A stretch of 64,000 nt of DNA from GCA-002708315 sp963676635 (lineage in GTDB: Bacteria; Bacteroidota; Bacteroidia; Bacteroidales; F082), in NCBI GenBank assembly GCA_963676635.1, contig OY781105.1:3162001-3226000 (forward strand), read 5' to 3'. The position numbers were made by a program, and so were the translations under genes. Numbering within the stretch: position 1 is the first letter of the stretch; each line of letters opens with the position of its first letter. This document shows positions 46,004 through 55,100 of this stretch, one piece after another. The notes under the pieces were generated by a model. That model was not told the DNA's origin, did not search any database, and worked only from the letters and a program-made list of their open reading frames with translations.

Positions 46004-46825
46004 TTAAGGGAATTTAGGATATTTATGAAAATCGGGGTCACGTTTCTCAAGAAATGCGTGCTTACCTTCCTGGGCTTCATCAGTAAGATAGTACAGAAGA
46101 GTTGCATTACCTGCAAACTCCTGTAGTCCTATTTGTCCGTCAAGTTCTGCGTTCATCCCCAGTTTAATCATTCTAAGTGCCATAGGACTACGTTTGTGCA
46201 TAGTAAGACACCAATCTACTGCTTCATCTTCCAGTTTGTCAAAGGGAACAACTTTGTTAACGAGTCCCATATCCAATGCCTCCTGAGCAGAATATTGTTT
46301 GTTCAAGAACCATATCTCTCTGGCTTTTTTCTGCCCGACAATAGATGCCAGATATGATGATCCTAATCCTGCGTCGAAGCTACCAACCTTAGGACCTGTC
46401 TGTCCAAAGATGGCATTCTCAGTGGCTATGGTCATGTCGCAAACAACATGCAACACATGACCGCCTCCTATTGCATAGCCGTTAACCATTGCCATAACAG
46501 GCTTTGGCATTGATCTGATTTTTCTCTGTACATCCAGTACATTAAGACGAGGTATGCCGTCTTTGCCAATATAGCCACCTTTTCCTTTTACATTTTGATC
46601 GCCACCGCTACAGAAAGCCTTTTCGCCTTTGCCTGTAAGCAGGATAGTGTATATGTCCTGATCTTCACGTACCATATCCATTGCTGCAGCCATTTCTGTT
46701 GTTGTGGTTGGCGTGAAAGCATTGTAATACCTGGGTCTGTTTATGGTAATTTTTGCTATATGATTCCATTTTTCGAGAATTATTTCCTCAAAATCATACA
46801 TCTTTTCCCAATTTCTTGTGCTCAT
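46004..46825 (-). CDS. menB: 1,4-dihydroxy-2-naphthoyl-CoA synthase MenB
   Basis: Crotonase-fold enzyme that closes the second ring of the naphthoquinone from o-succinylbenzoyl-CoA, 273 residues. Family signatures: RPRYYNAFTPTTTTEM, FCSGGDQNVKGKGGYIGKDG, GYAIGGGHVLHVVCDMTIA, FGQTGPKVGSFDAGLGSSYLA and the C-terminal EKRDPDFHKYPKFP that separates MenB from ordinary enoyl-CoA hydratases. It precedes menA on the same strand. menC and menE are not in the window. Confidence 0.96.
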   Translation of the reverse strand: MSTRNWEKMYDFEEIILEKWNHIAKITINRPRYYNAFTPTTTTEMAAAMDMVREDQDIYTILLTGKGEKAFCSGGDQNVKGKGGYIGKDGIPRLNVLDVQRKIRSMPKPVMAMVNGYAIGGGHVLHVVCDMTIATENAIFGQTGPKVGSFDAGLGSSYLASIVGQKKAREIWFLNKQYSAQEALDMGLVNKVVPFDKLEDEAVDWCLTMHKRSPMALRMIKLGMNAELDGQIGLQEFAGNATLLYYLTDEAQEGKHAFLEKRDPDFHKYPKFP

Positions 46826-46900
46826 CTCAGTATTTTTTAGTGTACGAAAATATAAAAAAGAAGGATTGCCATGTCATAAAAGAATTTGTATTATTACATT

Positions 46901-47593
46901 ATGAAATTTAAGGATAAACTGATTCCTGGTAAGCTTATTCAAAGGTATAAGAGGTTTCTTGCTGATGTGACACTTGAAGACGGGCAAACAGTTGTAGCTC
47001 ATTGTACAAATTCAGGATCGATGAAAACATGTATTGAAGAGGGAGCACCTGTTTTTCTTAGCCCTGCTTCGGATCCTAACAGGAAAACAAAATATACATG
47101 GGAGATGATTTATATAAACGGTGACTGGATTGGGATTAATACTATGATTCCAAATAAGCTAGTTTATGATGCGGTTGTTATTGGTGAGGTGCCAAAATTA
47201 AGTGGCTATAATATGGTTAAGCGCGAGGTGAAATTTAACAATAGCCGTTTTGATGTTTATGCAGAAAATAATAATGAGAAATGTTTCATTGAGGTTAAGA
47301 ATGTTACTATGAAGGCAGGTGATTTTGCTCGTTTTCCGGATGCTGTAACTACTCGTGGTAAAAAGCATCTTGATACTCTTGTGGAGGTTAAAAGGCAGGG
47401 AATGAGGGCTGTTATGGTTTATGTTATCCAGAGAATGGATGTTGGTAAGTTTGGGATGGCAGCAGACATTGATCCACATTATGCCTTGGCTCTTAAGAAT
47501 GCTGTTGAGAATGGAGTGGAGGTTATTGCATTGCAGGTAAAGGTTACTCCTGAAGGAATTAATATTGTGAATGAGCTTGAAGTTGAATTATAG
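46901..47593 (+). CDS. sfsA: SfsA family DNA/RNA nuclease-like protein
   Basis: A 230-residue SfsA protein, named for sugar fermentation stimulation in E. coli, with an OB-like N-terminal DNA-binding part and a PD-(D/E)XK nuclease-like C-terminal part (RFDVYAE, CFIEVKNVTM). ATG 46901 is preferred over an in-frame TTG 15 bp upstream because MKFKDKLIPGKLIQRYKRF is the usual start. The central NSGSMKTCIEEGAPV is diagnostic. It stands alone on the + strand, divergent from menB, and its biological role is unsettled. Confidence 0.92.
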   Translation: MKFKDKLIPGKLIQRYKRFLADVTLEDGQTVVAHCTNSGSMKTCIEEGAPVFLSPASDPNRKTKYTWEMIYINGDWIGINTMIPNKLVYDAVVIGEVPKLSGYNMVKREVKFNNSRFDVYAENNNEKCFIEVKNVTMKAGDFARFPDAVTTRGKKHLDTLVEVKRQGMRAVMVYVIQRMDVGKFGMAADIDPHYALALKNAVENGVEVIALQVKVTPEGINIVNELEVEL

Positions 47594-47659
47594 ATTGATA
47601 TTTAATACTCTGTTGTTTAATGAATTATCTTTAATTGTTTCGCAACAAAATTTTGAACA

Positions 47660-47747
47660 GGTTCTGCCATCGGTTATCATTTGTGTTGTTGGTCATTTTC
47701 ACCTGTGTTGTTAGTCATTTTCACTTGACATAATGGTTGATGACACA
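47660..47747. repeat. CACAAGTGGAAA-type 22-bp array, minus orientation (2 clear units)
   Basis: Two clear copies at 47682-47703 and 47704-47725, read on the + strand as TGTGTTGTTGGTCATTTTCA and the same with one change. On the minus strand they read CACAAGTGAAAATGAC or CACAGGTGAAAATGAC, close to CACAAGTGGAAA at 14347. Degenerate flanking units are possible at 47660 and 47726, in the same 22-bp register. Confidence 0.8.
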
Positions 47748-47761
47748 GCTTGCGTTGGTGT

Positions 47762-47817
47762 TTTCATACGTATGAAACCGGAATATGATACGTATTAGAT
47801 TGGAATATGATACGTAT
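47762..47817. repeat. Palindromic 22-bp array with ATACGTAT core (3 units)
   Basis: Cores ATACGTAT start at 47766, 47788 and 47810, an exact 22-bp period. The first lies in a perfect 16-bp palindrome (TTTCATACGTATGAAA); the other two are partly symmetric (TGATACGTATTA). The spacing and symmetric design equal those of the array at 14234, with a different core sequence. Confidence 0.88.
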
Positions 47818-47989
47818 TAAAAACCCAACTGATAGCTATTAAATATATAATACTTAAGAACGGATTATTCAATATGTGCTGTAGAGGTAGTCTTCAATAA
47901 AGCGTGTCTGAGTTATTACATGAATTGTGGTTTCGACACCGTAAGGATATAAAAGGAGTGATATTGAAGAAGTTATAAGCGATCTCAGT

Positions 47990-48889
47990 TTAATACCCAA
48001 CAGGAAGAATGCCGCCCAGCATTTCATCAGCTTTCTGCAGGTTGTAGCTATAGCCCAGCATCATACCGCCACCGCCTGATCCACATAATTTCAGTGAATA
48101 TATGCCAGAAGCGAGTCCTTGTTCCCATTTTTGTATTACGGTTTCAGGAATCATGGGTTTAAAATGATTGTAAGTTAGTTGAGATAACAATGCCATATTA
48201 TCGTTAAGGGAATAATTATTTCTGATAATGAAATTTTCGATACAGCGACGATTCGCAGGGATTATCTCATTATTTATCACATTTTGATATTCTGGTTTTT
48301 GGTATTCATTAACAAACCATTGTACCAATGGCTGTGTTTCTCCGGTTGTTTTGGTGTCCAGCAAAAATAACCCCGATTCTTCATGAAAGCGATGCTTTAA
48401 CACAAGAGTTGTAAGGTTACCGCTCTTGCTAATTAATATAGGTTTGTTCACATATGAAACCAATGGATCAAGTCCGGAACTATTTCCATGATAATATGAT
48501 TCCATTTTGGAGAATATCTTTTTCAGATTATTAATGTCATCTGTTTTTTCAAACGCATAAGCATCATAAAAGGAAGCAACAACAGCGCCCGAACTACCAA
48601 GGCCGTAGCTAATGGGTATATCGCATTGAAATTGTAATCCTCTGTCAACATCAGCTTCAATCTTGTTTAAGTCGAGTTGCTTAGAAAAGCCTAATGATTT
48701 TAAAAATTCAAGATATTCAAGGATATACTTCCGCGACAGATACTTTTCCTGTTCATCAGTATCATTATCTATTAGCAGTTGTCCTGTGAACAAATTATAA
48801 GGAACGCTGAGCGCCATTGAACCATACATGAGGCTGTATTCTCCAAACAAGAGTAATTTTGAATTAAATCTGCGGCTAATTTCTTCCAT
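47990..48889 (-). CDS. Mevalonate kinase (GHMP kinase family)
   Basis: A 299-residue GHMP kinase, assigned as mevalonate kinase from context and motifs: motif 1 KLLLFGEYSLMYGSMALSVP, ATP-binding motif 2 DIPISYGLGSSGAVVASF, YYHGNSSGLDPLVSYV (the HGxxSGxDP segment of mevalonate kinases), and motif 3 KLCGSGGGGMMLGY. The ATG overlaps the stop of the decarboxylase gene (TAATG), so translation is coupled. It would make phosphomevalonate for isoprenoids, including the menaquinone tail. Another GHMP substrate is possible but unlikely beside a mevalonate decarboxylase. Confidence 0.82.
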   Translation of the reverse strand: MEEISRRFNSKLLLFGEYSLMYGSMALSVPYNLFTGQLLIDNDTDEQEKYLSRKYILEYLEFLKSLGFSKQLDLNKIEADVDRGLQFQCDIPISYGLGSSGAVVASFYDAYAFEKTDDINNLKKIFSKMESYYHGNSSGLDPLVSYVNKPILISKSGNLTTLVLKHRFHEESGLFLLDTKTTGETQPLVQWFVNEYQKPEYQNVINNEIIPANRRCIENFIIRNNYSLNDNMALLSQLTYNHFKPMIPETVIQKWEQGLASGIYSLKLCGSGGGGMMLGYSYNLQKADEMLGGILPVGY

Positions 48890-49971
48890 TATGCTTCCAG
48901 TTTCTCAGGACCTATGCCTGTTTCATCGTGTATTACCATGTTGTTGGCTGTGAACTTCATCAGTTCATCATTAATAAACTGCCTGACTTGTGTTTTGTAG
49001 CTGTTGGGGTAGAGCAAGTGCACATTAGGACCCGCATCAAGAGTAAAGCAAAGAGGTACTCCCGTTTCTTTTCTGTAATCCCATACCTTATTGATTGTGG
49101 CAATAGTACCGGGTTTCATAAGCAGATAGTAAGGAGATGATGTCATCATCATCGAATGTAAAGTAAGAGCTTCCCATTCAACAACCTTGATAAAATTATC
49201 GATGTCCCCGTTTTTTAGTACTTCCAGCATTTCTCTGATATTTGTGTTTGCTTGCTGAAATCTGTTTTGAGAAAAAGGATTTGAGTTCATTAATCCATGG
49301 CCAATGGAACTTGATACTTTCTTTTTACCTGAGTCTACTATTAGAATGCTATCACAGAAATCATTGAAAATATTATTTATTGAAGCATTGGGTAATTTCA
49401 TGCCAAACAAATCAGAACTGCCCTGAATATAACCAGTTTGCCCCCAAATGACAAACCCTCCGTAAACAGAACGACATGCGCTACCGGAGCCTAATCGTGC
49501 AACATAAGACGCTTTCTTAAAAAAGCTGTCCTTATCTAAGAAAGTCATAAAATGTTCATTCTCTATATCACATAATGCCAATGCGATAGCGCTCATGCCT
49601 GATGCAGAGGAAGCGATACCTGCAGAGTGAGGGAAGGAGTTTTTGGAGTAAATCCTGAAGTTAAGCTGATTAATAAAAGGGAATATCTCTCCCAGCTTTG
49701 AGAAGAACAGTCTTGTTTTATCTGTAAATCCTTTATTTGGTAAGCCATCAAGATAAAATTCCACACCACAATCGCCGGTCTTCGAAGGTGAATATTCAAC
49801 AGAAGTATCAGAGTGCGATTTGGAAAGTGTAAAACTTATGGATGGGTTTGCAGGTATTTGATTGCCTGTTTTACCCCAGTATTTTACCAGTGCAATGTTT
49901 GACGGGCTGCTCCATGCAGTCTTCCCCGTAGGGATATTGTCGAAAATCAGGTCTTTATTATTGTATATCAA
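48889..49971 (-). CDS. mvaD: Diphosphomevalonate decarboxylase
   Basis: GHMP-family enzyme converting diphosphomevalonate to isopentenyl diphosphate, 360 residues. Diagnostic sequence is SSPSNIALVKYWGK and NPSISFTLS at the N terminus, SAGIASSASGMSAIALAL for the ATP loop, SACRSVYGGFVIWG, and a catalytic Asp in CFTLDAGPNVHLLYP. There is no in-frame ATG near the N terminus; translation appears to start at TTG (49971), six bases after an in-frame stop (TAG). It is the first gene of a two-gene unit with mevalonate kinase. It shows that isoprenoids are made by the mevalonate route. Confidence 0.92.
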   Translation of the reverse strand: MIYNNKDLIFDNIPTGKTAWSSPSNIALVKYWGKTGNQIPANPSISFTLSKSHSDTSVEYSPSKTGDCGVEFYLDGLPNKGFTDKTRLFFSKLGEIFPFINQLNFRIYSKNSFPHSAGIASSASGMSAIALALCDIENEHFMTFLDKDSFFKKASYVARLGSGSACRSVYGGFVIWGQTGYIQGSSDLFGMKLPNASINNIFNDFCDSILIVDSGKKKVSSSIGHGLMNSNPFSQNRFQQANTNIREMLEVLKNGDIDNFIKVVEWEALTLHSMMMTSSPYYLLMKPGTIATINKVWDYRKETGVPLCFTLDAGPNVHLLYPNSYKTQVRQFINDELMKFTANNMVIHDETGIGPEKLEA

Positions 49972-50011
49972 TTTGCTCTATTTATTAAAAAAGTATTATA
50001 TATATAAGGTG

Positions 50012-51691
50012 TTATTTATTCTTGATGTATTCAAAATAATTTCTTAGCAAGATACCATTTTTATAAGATGGAGTAAAAACTTCCAATAGTTGAGGTCCTT
50101 TTAAATTTGTGTTTATGAATTCATCAATCTGTTTCTGATAATTGGTATTGTCGGCAGCTGTGTACTCAACGTTAAAGGCTTTGCAAATATGCTTAGCATT
50201 CCAGTTATGCTTTGCTTCGAAAAATTGTTCCAGATTATTTGTGGTGTCAGGCCCTGGAATAAACCTGAAGATACCACCACCTTGGTTATTTATAACAATA
50301 ATTCTGAAATTATCACCAAGGTAGTGATTCATTAAACCATTAGAATCATATAAGAATCCAAGATCTCCGGTAATAAGTAAGTTCTGTTTCTCAGAAAATA
50401 AGGCATAGCCAGCAGCTGTACTTACCTGTCCGTCGATGCCACTTACACCTCTGTTAGATTGATAAACGATTCCTTTAATGTTTCCAAACAACTGTGAATA
50501 CCTTACGGGAGTGCTGTTTCCCAGATGAAGCACTGTTTGCTCCGGCAGATTATTTAAAATGTGATTAAACACTTTTAAGTCGGAGTATTCCAGAGATTGC
50601 AGGTATTCCTTTCTTCGTATATCAACTTTTTTCTTTAAAGAAAGCCAGTTGTTTGCATAATTAGATTCCGTTGGTGAAATACTCTTATAGATTTTATTAA
50701 GTATATCAACCGGGCAACCTGTAAGTGCAGCTGTGAGGCAGGAATACGTATCCATTTCTTCACCTGAAGGACTTATATGAAAATGACTATCGGGTTTTGC
50801 TTTACGAAGAAACTTCTTAACAATCTTTGATACTACTTGTCCGTTAATACTCAATAGGATATCAGGCTTAAAGTTGTTGATTGCATCATGAGGAATAGCC
50901 GTAACAACATTGTCAATTGTATCAATAAGACTGTTCCCCTGAAGATTTGAAGTGGTCTCCGTTAAAACGATAATATTTTTTAATAGAGAGAACTTAGTAA
51001 TAATATTATTAAGTTTCTCAACAGGTTTATTCTGACCTGCAATAATCATCACCTTCTTACCAGTATTTATATTCTTTGAAATTGATTCTATGAATAAATT
51101 TTCAGGTATTACAGGTTTGCTGAAACTGATTAACTTGCCTGATGTTATCTCTGTGGTTGAATTATATAAGGGCTCATCAAAAGGCACGTTGATATGAACC
51201 GGACCAGATTCGGGATACATACAGTAATGAAGAGCTTTGTTTATTTTGCTTTCAGCCTTGGCAAATAGTATGGGATCATCTATATTCTCTGGTAAAGAGA
51301 AACTCTTTTTGACAAAGTTTTTAAAGACTTTCTTTTGCCGTATAGTCTGCCCGTCGCCAACATCAATAAGATGTTCAGGTCTGTCAGCAGTAATAACCAG
51401 CAAAGGTATTTTTTGATGATAAGCTTCAGAAATCGCTGAAGAATAATTTAATACAGCACTACCCGAGGTACATGAGATTGCACAGGCTTCTCCTGTTTGC
51501 AATGCAATACCAAGAGCAAAGAAAGCCGCACTGCGCTCATCTATTATACTATGGCAATTGAATTTAGGGTTATTTGCAAAGCTGAGTATCACTGGAGCGT
51601 TGCGCGAACCCGGAGAAATAACAATATTTTTCAGTCCGCTTTTCTCAAACAAATCAGCAAGCAGACTTATATTCTTCTTATCAGATGTCAT
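50012..51691 (-). CDS. menD: 2-succinyl-5-enolpyruvyl-6-hydroxy-3-cyclohexene-1-carboxylate synthase MenD
   Basis: Thiamine-diphosphate enzyme that adds the succinyl semialdehyde unit of 2-oxoglutarate to isochorismate, 559 residues. N-terminal motifs are VISPGSRNAPVILSF, the catalytic Glu in SIIDERSAAFFALG, and CTSGSAVLNYSSAISEAY; the cofactor-binding part is GDLGFLYDSNGLMN with NNQGGGIF. It follows menF by 11 bp and closes the operon that starts at the yifB-type gene. Confidence 0.96.
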   Translation of the reverse strand: MTSDKKNISLLADLFEKSGLKNIVISPGSRNAPVILSFANNPKFNCHSIIDERSAAFFALGIALQTGEACAISCTSGSAVLNYSSAISEAYHQKIPLLVITADRPEHLIDVGDGQTIRQKKVFKNFVKKSFSLPENIDDPILFAKAESKINKALHYCMYPESGPVHINVPFDEPLYNSTTEITSGKLISFSKPVIPENLFIESISKNINTGKKVMIIAGQNKPVEKLNNIITKFSLLKNIIVLTETTSNLQGNSLIDTIDNVVTAIPHDAINNFKPDILLSINGQVVSKIVKKFLRKAKPDSHFHISPSGEEMDTYSCLTAALTGCPVDILNKIYKSISPTESNYANNWLSLKKKVDIRRKEYLQSLEYSDLKVFNHILNNLPEQTVLHLGNSTPVRYSQLFGNIKGIVYQSNRGVSGIDGQVSTAAGYALFSEKQNLLITGDLGFLYDSNGLMNHYLGDNFRIIVINNQGGGIFRFIPGPDTTNNLEQFFEAKHNWNAKHICKAFNVEYTAADNTNYQKQIDEFINTNLKGPQLLEVFTPSYKNGILLRNYFEYIKNK

Positions 51692-51702
51692 GGTGCAAAT
51701 TT

Positions 51703-52803
51703 CTACAAATTTTCCACAACAGACAATATTGCTTTGGATTTATAAGTTGTTTCATCAAATTCACTATCGGAATCAGAGTCGGATGTTAATCCACCTCCTA
51801 CATAAATATTGATATATTTCTCTCCCAGCTCAGCACAACGAAGATTAACAAACAGAGTGCTTTGTCCTTCAATGTTCCATGGGCCTAAAAATCCAGTGTA
51901 GTACCTTCTTTGATGTTTTTCTGCTCTTGAAATAAGATTAAATGAGTCAGCTTTTGGTAAACCACAAACAGCAGGAGTAGGGTGTAGAGAAGCTATTAAC
52001 CTTCCTGTTTTTTCCGTCATGTATTCAGCGGGAATAGTAATCTCAGTCTTTAGATGGGCAAGGTTACCAGAGGTTATGGTCTGTAAAGAAGACTCCTCAT
52101 AGTTAGTAACTCCTATTTCTGATAAAACGTTCCTGACAAAATAAGTTACGTATTCTTGTTCTGTTATCTCCTTGTCGGTCCAATCAGGAATATCATTATC
52201 ATCGTTTAATAGTCTTGTGCCAGCCAGTGACTCAGTAATAAGTGAGTTATTCTCCATCCTGATAAGAGTTTCAGGTGTTGCGCCAAACCAAGTGCCTACA
52301 CCTGGAATATGAAACATATTTACAAAGTTATTCTTGTATTTGGCAGCCAAACTACGTAAAAGCTGTTTTATGGATATTACTCCTTTCAGTTCATTTCTGA
52401 TAATCCGTGACAGAACAACTTTGTCAAAATCATCACCATTAAGTTTTTCGATTATATATTCAGCAACATTCAGGTATTCATCTTTGTTCATATAATAATT
52501 ATCGACAAAGGAATAATCACTGACATCATTGAAGTTTTCAAAATACTTAATTAAAGATGAGATGTCATCTCCTTCATTAAGAAAAAAGTCAGGTTCTATA
52601 AAGTCAGCCACCCCTGTTTTTGCTGAATTGAAGCTGGCAATAACAAATCCAACGCATTCAGAGATATCCAGAATATTAAGAGATGATATCTGACAATTGT
52701 TTTGGCATACAAGCTGGAATTCTTCATTACCGGGCAATGAATAAATTGCAAAAGGAATACCCTTTTGAATAAGAAGTTGAGGTATGTCAAGCAGATCTTT
52801 CAT
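51703..52803 (-). CDS. menF: Isochorismate synthase MenF
   Basis: Chorismate-binding enzyme, 366 residues, converting chorismate to isochorismate as the first step of menaquinone synthesis. Conserved blocks are VVLSRIIRNEL, FGATPETLIRMENNSLITES with LAGTR, the HLKTEI segment, LHPTPAVCGLPK, and the C-terminal RRYYTGFLGP and LRCAEL. It overlaps the 3' end of the thioesterase gene by 17 bp. The pairing with menD makes the menaquinone role much more likely than siderophore synthesis (EntC). Confidence 0.94.
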   Translation of the reverse strand: MKDLLDIPQLLIQKGIPFAIYSLPGNEEFQLVCQNNCQISSLNILDISECVGFVIASFNSAKTGVADFIEPDFFLNEGDDISSLIKYFENFNDVSDYSFVDNYYMNKDEYLNVAEYIIEKLNGDDFDKVVLSRIIRNELKGVISIKQLLRSLAAKYKNNFVNMFHIPGVGTWFGATPETLIRMENNSLITESLAGTRLLNDDNDIPDWTDKEITEQEYVTYFVRNVLSEIGVTNYEESSLQTITSGNLAHLKTEITIPAEYMTEKTGRLIASLHPTPAVCGLPKADSFNLISRAEKHQRRYYTGFLGPWNIEGQSTLFVNLRCAELGEKYINIYVGGGLTSDSDSDSEFDETTYKSKAILSVVENL

Positions 52804-53218
52804 GCTTTTTAACGATAATATTAGTAACTCTGATAGTTGAGATTAGTTTGCCTTCAGTATTTTTTATATCAATATTCCATACATGAGTATGTTTTCCTTT
52901 GTGAACAATGTTAGCATGTGCAAAAACAAAACCTTTAGAAATGCTCCCCACATGATTAGCACTTACCTGTGAGCCTCTTACAGTAAAGTTTTCTATGTCA
53001 ATTAACAACATCGAACCCAGTCCTGCTGCTGTTTCAGCCAGTGCCAGTGAGGCGCCACCATGAAGGATTCCTTCTGGTTGGCATGTACTACTGCAAACAG
53101 GCATTTTAGCAATAACCTTACCTTCTTTAGCTTCTACATATTCAATGTGTAGCTGGCTCATTAATGTATCTTTATTGATCTTATTCAGATCCTCCAGGGT
53201 ATGTCCGGTAATTATCAT
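52787..53218 (-). CDS. Hotdog-fold thioesterase, probable DHNA-CoA thioesterase
   Basis: A 143-residue PaaI/YdiI-type hotdog thioesterase; the core is PEGILHGGASLALAETAAGLGSM, with the HGG motif and the downstream acidic residue (AETA) that make up the active site. Its overlap with menF (17 bp) and with the histidine kinase gene (4 bp) places it in the menaquinone operon, so hydrolysis of 1,4-dihydroxy-2-naphthoyl-CoA (the MenI step) is the best guess. That substrate is inferred from position. Confidence 0.82.
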   Translation of the reverse strand: MIITGHTLEDLNKINKDTLMSQLHIEYVEAKEGKVIAKMPVCSSTCQPEGILHGGASLALAETAAGLGSMLLIDIENFTVRGSQVSANHVGSISKGFVFAHANIVHKGKHTHVWNIDIKNTEGKLISTIRVTNIIVKKHERSA

Positions 53219-55089
53219 TCTTCTTCTTTAGTAAAACAGACGGTAAAATTAGTTATTTCCTTTTTACTGTCAACCTTCAAAGTAGCATTATGTGCATCCA
53301 GAAATGCTTTAACATATGCAAGGCCCAGTCCGGTGTTTTTATCATAGTGCGCTTGTCCTAATTCAAACAAACCTGTTAATTTTTCCAGTCTATCTGGGTC
53401 GATAGTAACTCCATAATTAATAAATTCAATTGAAGTAGTTCTTTTGTCAGATGTAACATTAATAACTGTTTCGGTATTTTCAAAAGCAAATTTAACAGCA
53501 TTGTTTAAGATGTTTGACAGTGCTTTTATTGCCGAATCAGGATTAACCCATAGATGCAAATTATCAGGACAGTTAATAGTAATTGTTATTTTTTTAGAAT
53601 CTGCAAATTCTTTATTCTGATCAAAGGCACGCTGTATGAGGTCAGTAGCATTAGTGTTCTGCTTTTGAACCTTTTCACCCATGGTTTTTAATTGAGTAAT
53701 CTCAAGAGCTGTTTTTGAAAATGAATCCAGGCGTTTAACAGATTCTTTCAGCATATCAACAAAGTCTTTTAGTTCAGGATCGTTGATCATTTCTTCCAAA
53801 AAAGAAGTGGAACCAATAATTCCGTTAAGAGGCGTGCGTATTTCATGGCTCAGGAGCATAAGGAAGTCATTCTTTGCTTTATCGAGTCCCAAAAGTTCTT
53901 TATTTGCCTTATCCAGAGAAATATTACTTTCCTTTAATTGTTCTTCTCTGTTTTTAATATCAAGAGCCATTTTATTAATGTTAGTAGCAAGAGTACCTAT
54001 CTCATCACTTTTATTTAGGTCAATCTTATAATTATAGTTACCTTTTGCAATATCTACAGTTACATTACTTAGCTTTGTTATGGGTTTAGTTATCAGGTTA
54101 CTGTTAATATAGACAATAACAACAATAACAAACATTGAAAGAATAAGTATTATAATAAGATTGTTAATGGAATCTTCTACATGATTTGAGATAGTATCTT
54201 TGGGAATAACATCAACAACGATCCAGCTTGTTGATATTATTGGTGCATAGAAAGCATACAGATTGAAGGCACCACTGAAATTTTTAAATTCACCGGAGCC
54301 TGTTTTCCCGGAAATAACAGAGTCAATAACCATAATTCCTTCAACATTATTATTATAAGTATAATTATGAACAATTGTTCCAATCATGTCCTCTCTTTCT
54401 GCATAAACGATAAGGCTGTCTCTGGTATTAATAATATATACCTGTGAATTAAAGCCGCCTTCAATAGGCTTCTCGCTTTTTTGAATTAGAGTCTTCATGT
54501 CGTTTAGCTTAATATCCAGTGTTATTACACCTATTGGATTACCATTGTGCATTAATGGAAAAGAATAAGTAAACATAGATATATTGCCGGCTCCTTCATC
54601 ATAATAAGGAGATGTCCATATTCCCTTGCCAAGCTTAACAGGCTGACTTAACCAATCTCTTTCTTTAGAAAAATAATCATTAAACTCCTTATCGCCTTCA
54701 TGCATAGTTAATTTTTCCAAAGTATTTTTATTCCGATGTACATAATAAAATACACTGCTTTTATTATTTAAGGTACTTTCTGTAATATAGACAGATGCTC
54801 CGTAGAAGATCGTGTCGTAGTTAATTAGTTTATCAAGCTGACTATATGCCTCCTGTTGTGAAATATTTTCAGTATTAATATTTCTGGCAATGTAGTGAAC
54901 ATGGTCAGCAAATGATTTTAATCTTAAGTCAACAAGAGTTGCGTAATCCTTTGTTGTTCTTTCCAGCCGTTGTTCGAAATAATTTTCCGCTTCATTAAAA
55001 AAAGCATCGTGAAAGAAATGAATAATAATACCAGATGCAATCACAACAGGTAGTATTACAATAAGAATAGTTTTATAAACAAGTTTCAT
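53215..55089 (-). CDS. Cache-domain sensor histidine kinase with degenerate ATP box
   Basis: A 624-residue membrane kinase starting at ATG 55089 (MKLVYKTILIVILPVV); an in-frame TTG further upstream overlaps the neighbouring gene. Layout: membrane helix 1 (about 7-26), periplasmic dCache-type sensor (about 30-290, FYGASVYITES, YYDEGAGNISMFTYSFPL), helix 2 (about 300-320), HAMP, coiled coil, HisKA with LSHEIRTPLNG (His near 414), and HATPase. The N box is NILNNAVKFA and the G2 box NTGLGLAYVK, but the G1 box is NYGVT (558-562) where DxGxG is expected. No response regulator is adjacent. Its 3' end overlaps the thioesterase gene by 4 bp. Confidence 0.88.
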   Translation of the reverse strand: MKLVYKTILIVILPVVIASGIIIHFFHDAFFNEAENYFEQRLERTTKDYATLVDLRLKSFADHVHYIARNINTENISQQEAYSQLDKLINYDTIFYGASVYITESTLNNKSSVFYYVHRNKNTLEKLTMHEGDKEFNDYFSKERDWLSQPVKLGKGIWTSPYYDEGAGNISMFTYSFPLMHNGNPIGVITLDIKLNDMKTLIQKSEKPIEGGFNSQVYIINTRDSLIVYAEREDMIGTIVHNYTYNNNVEGIMVIDSVISGKTGSGEFKNFSGAFNLYAFYAPIISTSWIVVDVIPKDTISNHVEDSINNLIIILILSMFVIVVIVYINSNLITKPITKLSNVTVDIAKGNYNYKIDLNKSDEIGTLATNINKMALDIKNREEQLKESNISLDKANKELLGLDKAKNDFLMLLSHEIRTPLNGIIGSTSFLEEMINDPELKDFVDMLKESVKRLDSFSKTALEITQLKTMGEKVQKQNTNATDLIQRAFDQNKEFADSKKITITINCPDNLHLWVNPDSAIKALSNILNNAVKFAFENTETVINVTSDKRTTSIEFINYGVTIDPDRLEKLTGLFELGQAHYDKNTGLGLAYVKAFLDAHNATLKVDSKKEITNFTVCFTKEEE

Positions 55090-55100
55090 AATTATATTTA

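Larger units (their letters stand above)
47594..47989. other. Convergent intergenic region with the second pair of 22-bp-period arrays
   Basis: 396 bp between the 3' ends of sfsA (+) and the mevalonate kinase gene (-). No convincing gene. It holds the two arrays listed separately at 47660-47747 and 47762-47817, and featureless AT-rich sequence on both sides. There is no ordinary hairpin/T-run terminator for either gene. Confidence 0.75.
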
